NCBI GenBank assembly: GCA_028695395.1
Contig: JAQVJB010000052.1
Location: 1-13,151, forward strand
DNA from: Actinomycetota bacterium
Lineage (GTDB): Bacteria; Actinomycetota; Humimicrobiia; Humimicrobiales; Humimicrobiaceae
DNA: 13,151 nucleotides
Direction of reading: 5' to 3'
Every line of letters starts with the position of its first letter. The first letter of the stretch is position 1. This document shows positions 12,205 to 13,151 of this stretch, piece after piece. Both the position numbers and the translations under genes were made by a program. The notes under the pieces are model-generated. The model worked only from the letters and a program-made list of their open reading frames with translations, ran no database searches and had not been told where the DNA came from.

Positions 12205-13151
12205 ATGAGTTATATTTCTATTTATCGAAAATATAGACCGCAGAGTTTTAGTGAAGTAGTCGGGCAGGATGAAATTGTAAAGACTCTTCAGAACTCGATA
12301 AAATCCAGCAGACTTTCTCACGCATACATTTTTTGCGGGCCAAGAGGGACAGGAAAAACTACTACTGCAAGAATATTTGCAAAGGCAGTAAACTGTCTGA
12401 ACAATGTTGACAAAAAAGGAAAAGTCATCAGTCCGGAACCATGTAATAAATGCTCTAACTGTCTGGACATCACAAATGGCATGAGCGTAGATCTGATAGA
12501 GATAGATGCTGCTTCTAATACCGGGATAGATAATGTCAGAAAACTTATTGAAAATGCCCAGTATCTTCCTAATTTTTTAAGGAAGAAAATCTATATCATA
12601 GATGAGATTCACAATATTGGTGGAGGGACAACAAAAGCAGCGTTCCATGCTCTTTTGAAAATACTCGAAGAACCTCCTGAAAATGTGATTTTTATATTAG
12701 CAACAACTGAACCGCAGAAAGTAATACCTACCATTCTTTCCAGATGCCAGAGGTTTGATTTCAAACCTATTAAAGCTGATGATATAAAGAAAAGACTGAA
12801 AATAATTTCGACATCAGAAAATATCGAAGTGAGTGACACAGCCCTTAATCTTATATCAAAGTATTCAGATGGAAGCCAGAGAGACGCAAATGTCATATTG
12901 GAAAAGATAGCTTCTCTTGACGATGATAAAGTCCAGGTTGAAGATGTGGTCAGCCTTCTGGGAGCGGTAGACCTGGAGATTCTTTTTGAACTGGCCGGTA
13001 TTTTAATTGAATCAAATTCAGAAGAAGCTGGTTTTTTTATCAGCAGGCTTGAAAAACTTCACCAGAATCTTGAAGTCTTTGTAGAAAAATTTATCGAACA
13101 TCTGCAAAACCTTTATTTTGTCAAAAATAATCCTGAAGGGTTTGATTATGT
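12205..13151 (+). CDS. dnaX: DNA polymerase III subunit gamma/tau, 3'-truncated
   Basis: The first 315 residues of the clamp-loader ATPase DnaX are present; the gene runs off the right edge. The start MSYISIYRKYRP is standard, although no Shine-Dalgarno site precedes the ATG at 12205. Walker A is GPRGTGKT (45-52), the zinc ligands are C64, C80, C83 and C86, Walker B is IIDEIH (131-136), sensor 1 lies in LATTEPQ, and SRC (179-181) holds the arginine finger. The sensor 2 region is GSQRDA. One oddity is the loop after DEIH (137-145, NIGGGTTKA), about four residues longer than the usual MLSxx form. The clamp loader places the beta clamp on DNA at the replication fork. The part that would form tau-specific domains lies outside the window. 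Confidence 0.97.
   Translation, partial: MSYISIYRKYRPQSFSEVVGQDEIVKTLQNSIKSSRLSHAYIFCGPRGTGKTTTARIFAKAVNCLNNVDKKGKVISPEPCNKCSNCLDITNGMSVDLIEIDAASNTGIDNVRKLIENAQYLPNFLRKKIYIIDEIHNIGGGTTKAAFHALLKILEEPPENVIFILATTEPQKVIPTILSRCQRFDFKPIKADDIKKRLKIISTSENIEVSDTALNLISKYSDGSQRDANVILEKIASLDDDKVQVEDVVSLLGAVDLEILFELAGILIESNSEEAGFFISRLEKLHQNLEVFVEKFIEHLQNLYFVKNNPEGFDY

Noticed and set aside
12609..12896. A 95-residue minus-strand frame opposite dnaX
   Set aside because: It is the complement of conserved dnaX coding sequence (Walker B through SRC) and shows no family features.

Overview
The window is AT-rich (roughly one third G+C by eye) and bacterial. It has a long SRP RNA with an Alu domain next to dnaX (a linkage I know from Bacillota such as Bacillus subtilis), tRNAs with encoded CCA, heavy use of AGA and ATA codons, and several genes with best-remembered relatives in Bacillota. 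A low-GC anaerobe of Bacillota or a nearby deep lineage (Actinomycetota or Atribacterota-like) fits, but the sequence does not settle the phylum. Shine-Dalgarno sites are mixed: clear for degV, the GGDEF gene, the DUF7000-like gene, glnK and amtB, and absent or weak for parA, the first GNAT gene, alkD, the MFS gene and dnaX.

Layout. Positions 1-912 hold the 3' part of an iron-type alcohol dehydrogenase. At 1018-1349 lies tRNA-Ser(GGA) followed by a repeat array. degV (1443-2300, +) converges with parA (2349-3206, -), which lies downstream of an M29 aminopeptidase (3273-4385, -). A second tRNA-Ser (CGA, 4597-4690) diverges from the aminopeptidase and carries the same downstream repeat, which runs up to the start codon of a GNAT acetyltransferase. 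A plus-strand run of accessory genes follows: two GNATs, a membrane diguanylate cyclase, a DUF7000-like protein and an AlkD-type DNA glycosylase. It ends in a strong terminator at 8738-8787. On the minus strand are an Fsr-like MFS transporter, the ammonium transporter amtB and its P-II partner glnK. The right end holds the SRP RNA and the first 315 codons of dnaX on the plus strand.

How the genes relate. amtB-glnK is a nitrogen-sensing pair. Three TTAAC boxes at exact 11-bp spacing lie upstream of amtB, the pattern expected of an OmpR/PhoB-type regulator such as GlnR. SRP RNA and dnaX are housekeeping neighbours. The plus-strand accessory run shows no recognised joint system.

The most unusual content is the sequence after both tRNA-Ser genes. 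Each tRNA is followed by an AT-rich segment (A) with a strong hairpin and then a G+C-richer segment (B) that is 46/47 identical between loci about 3.6 kb apart. The end of A is the exact reverse complement of nine T-arm bases of its own tRNA. The two loci differ at two positions in that stem, and both differences are compensated. This suggests a conserved RNA or DNA structure tied to tRNA-Ser that I do not recognise.
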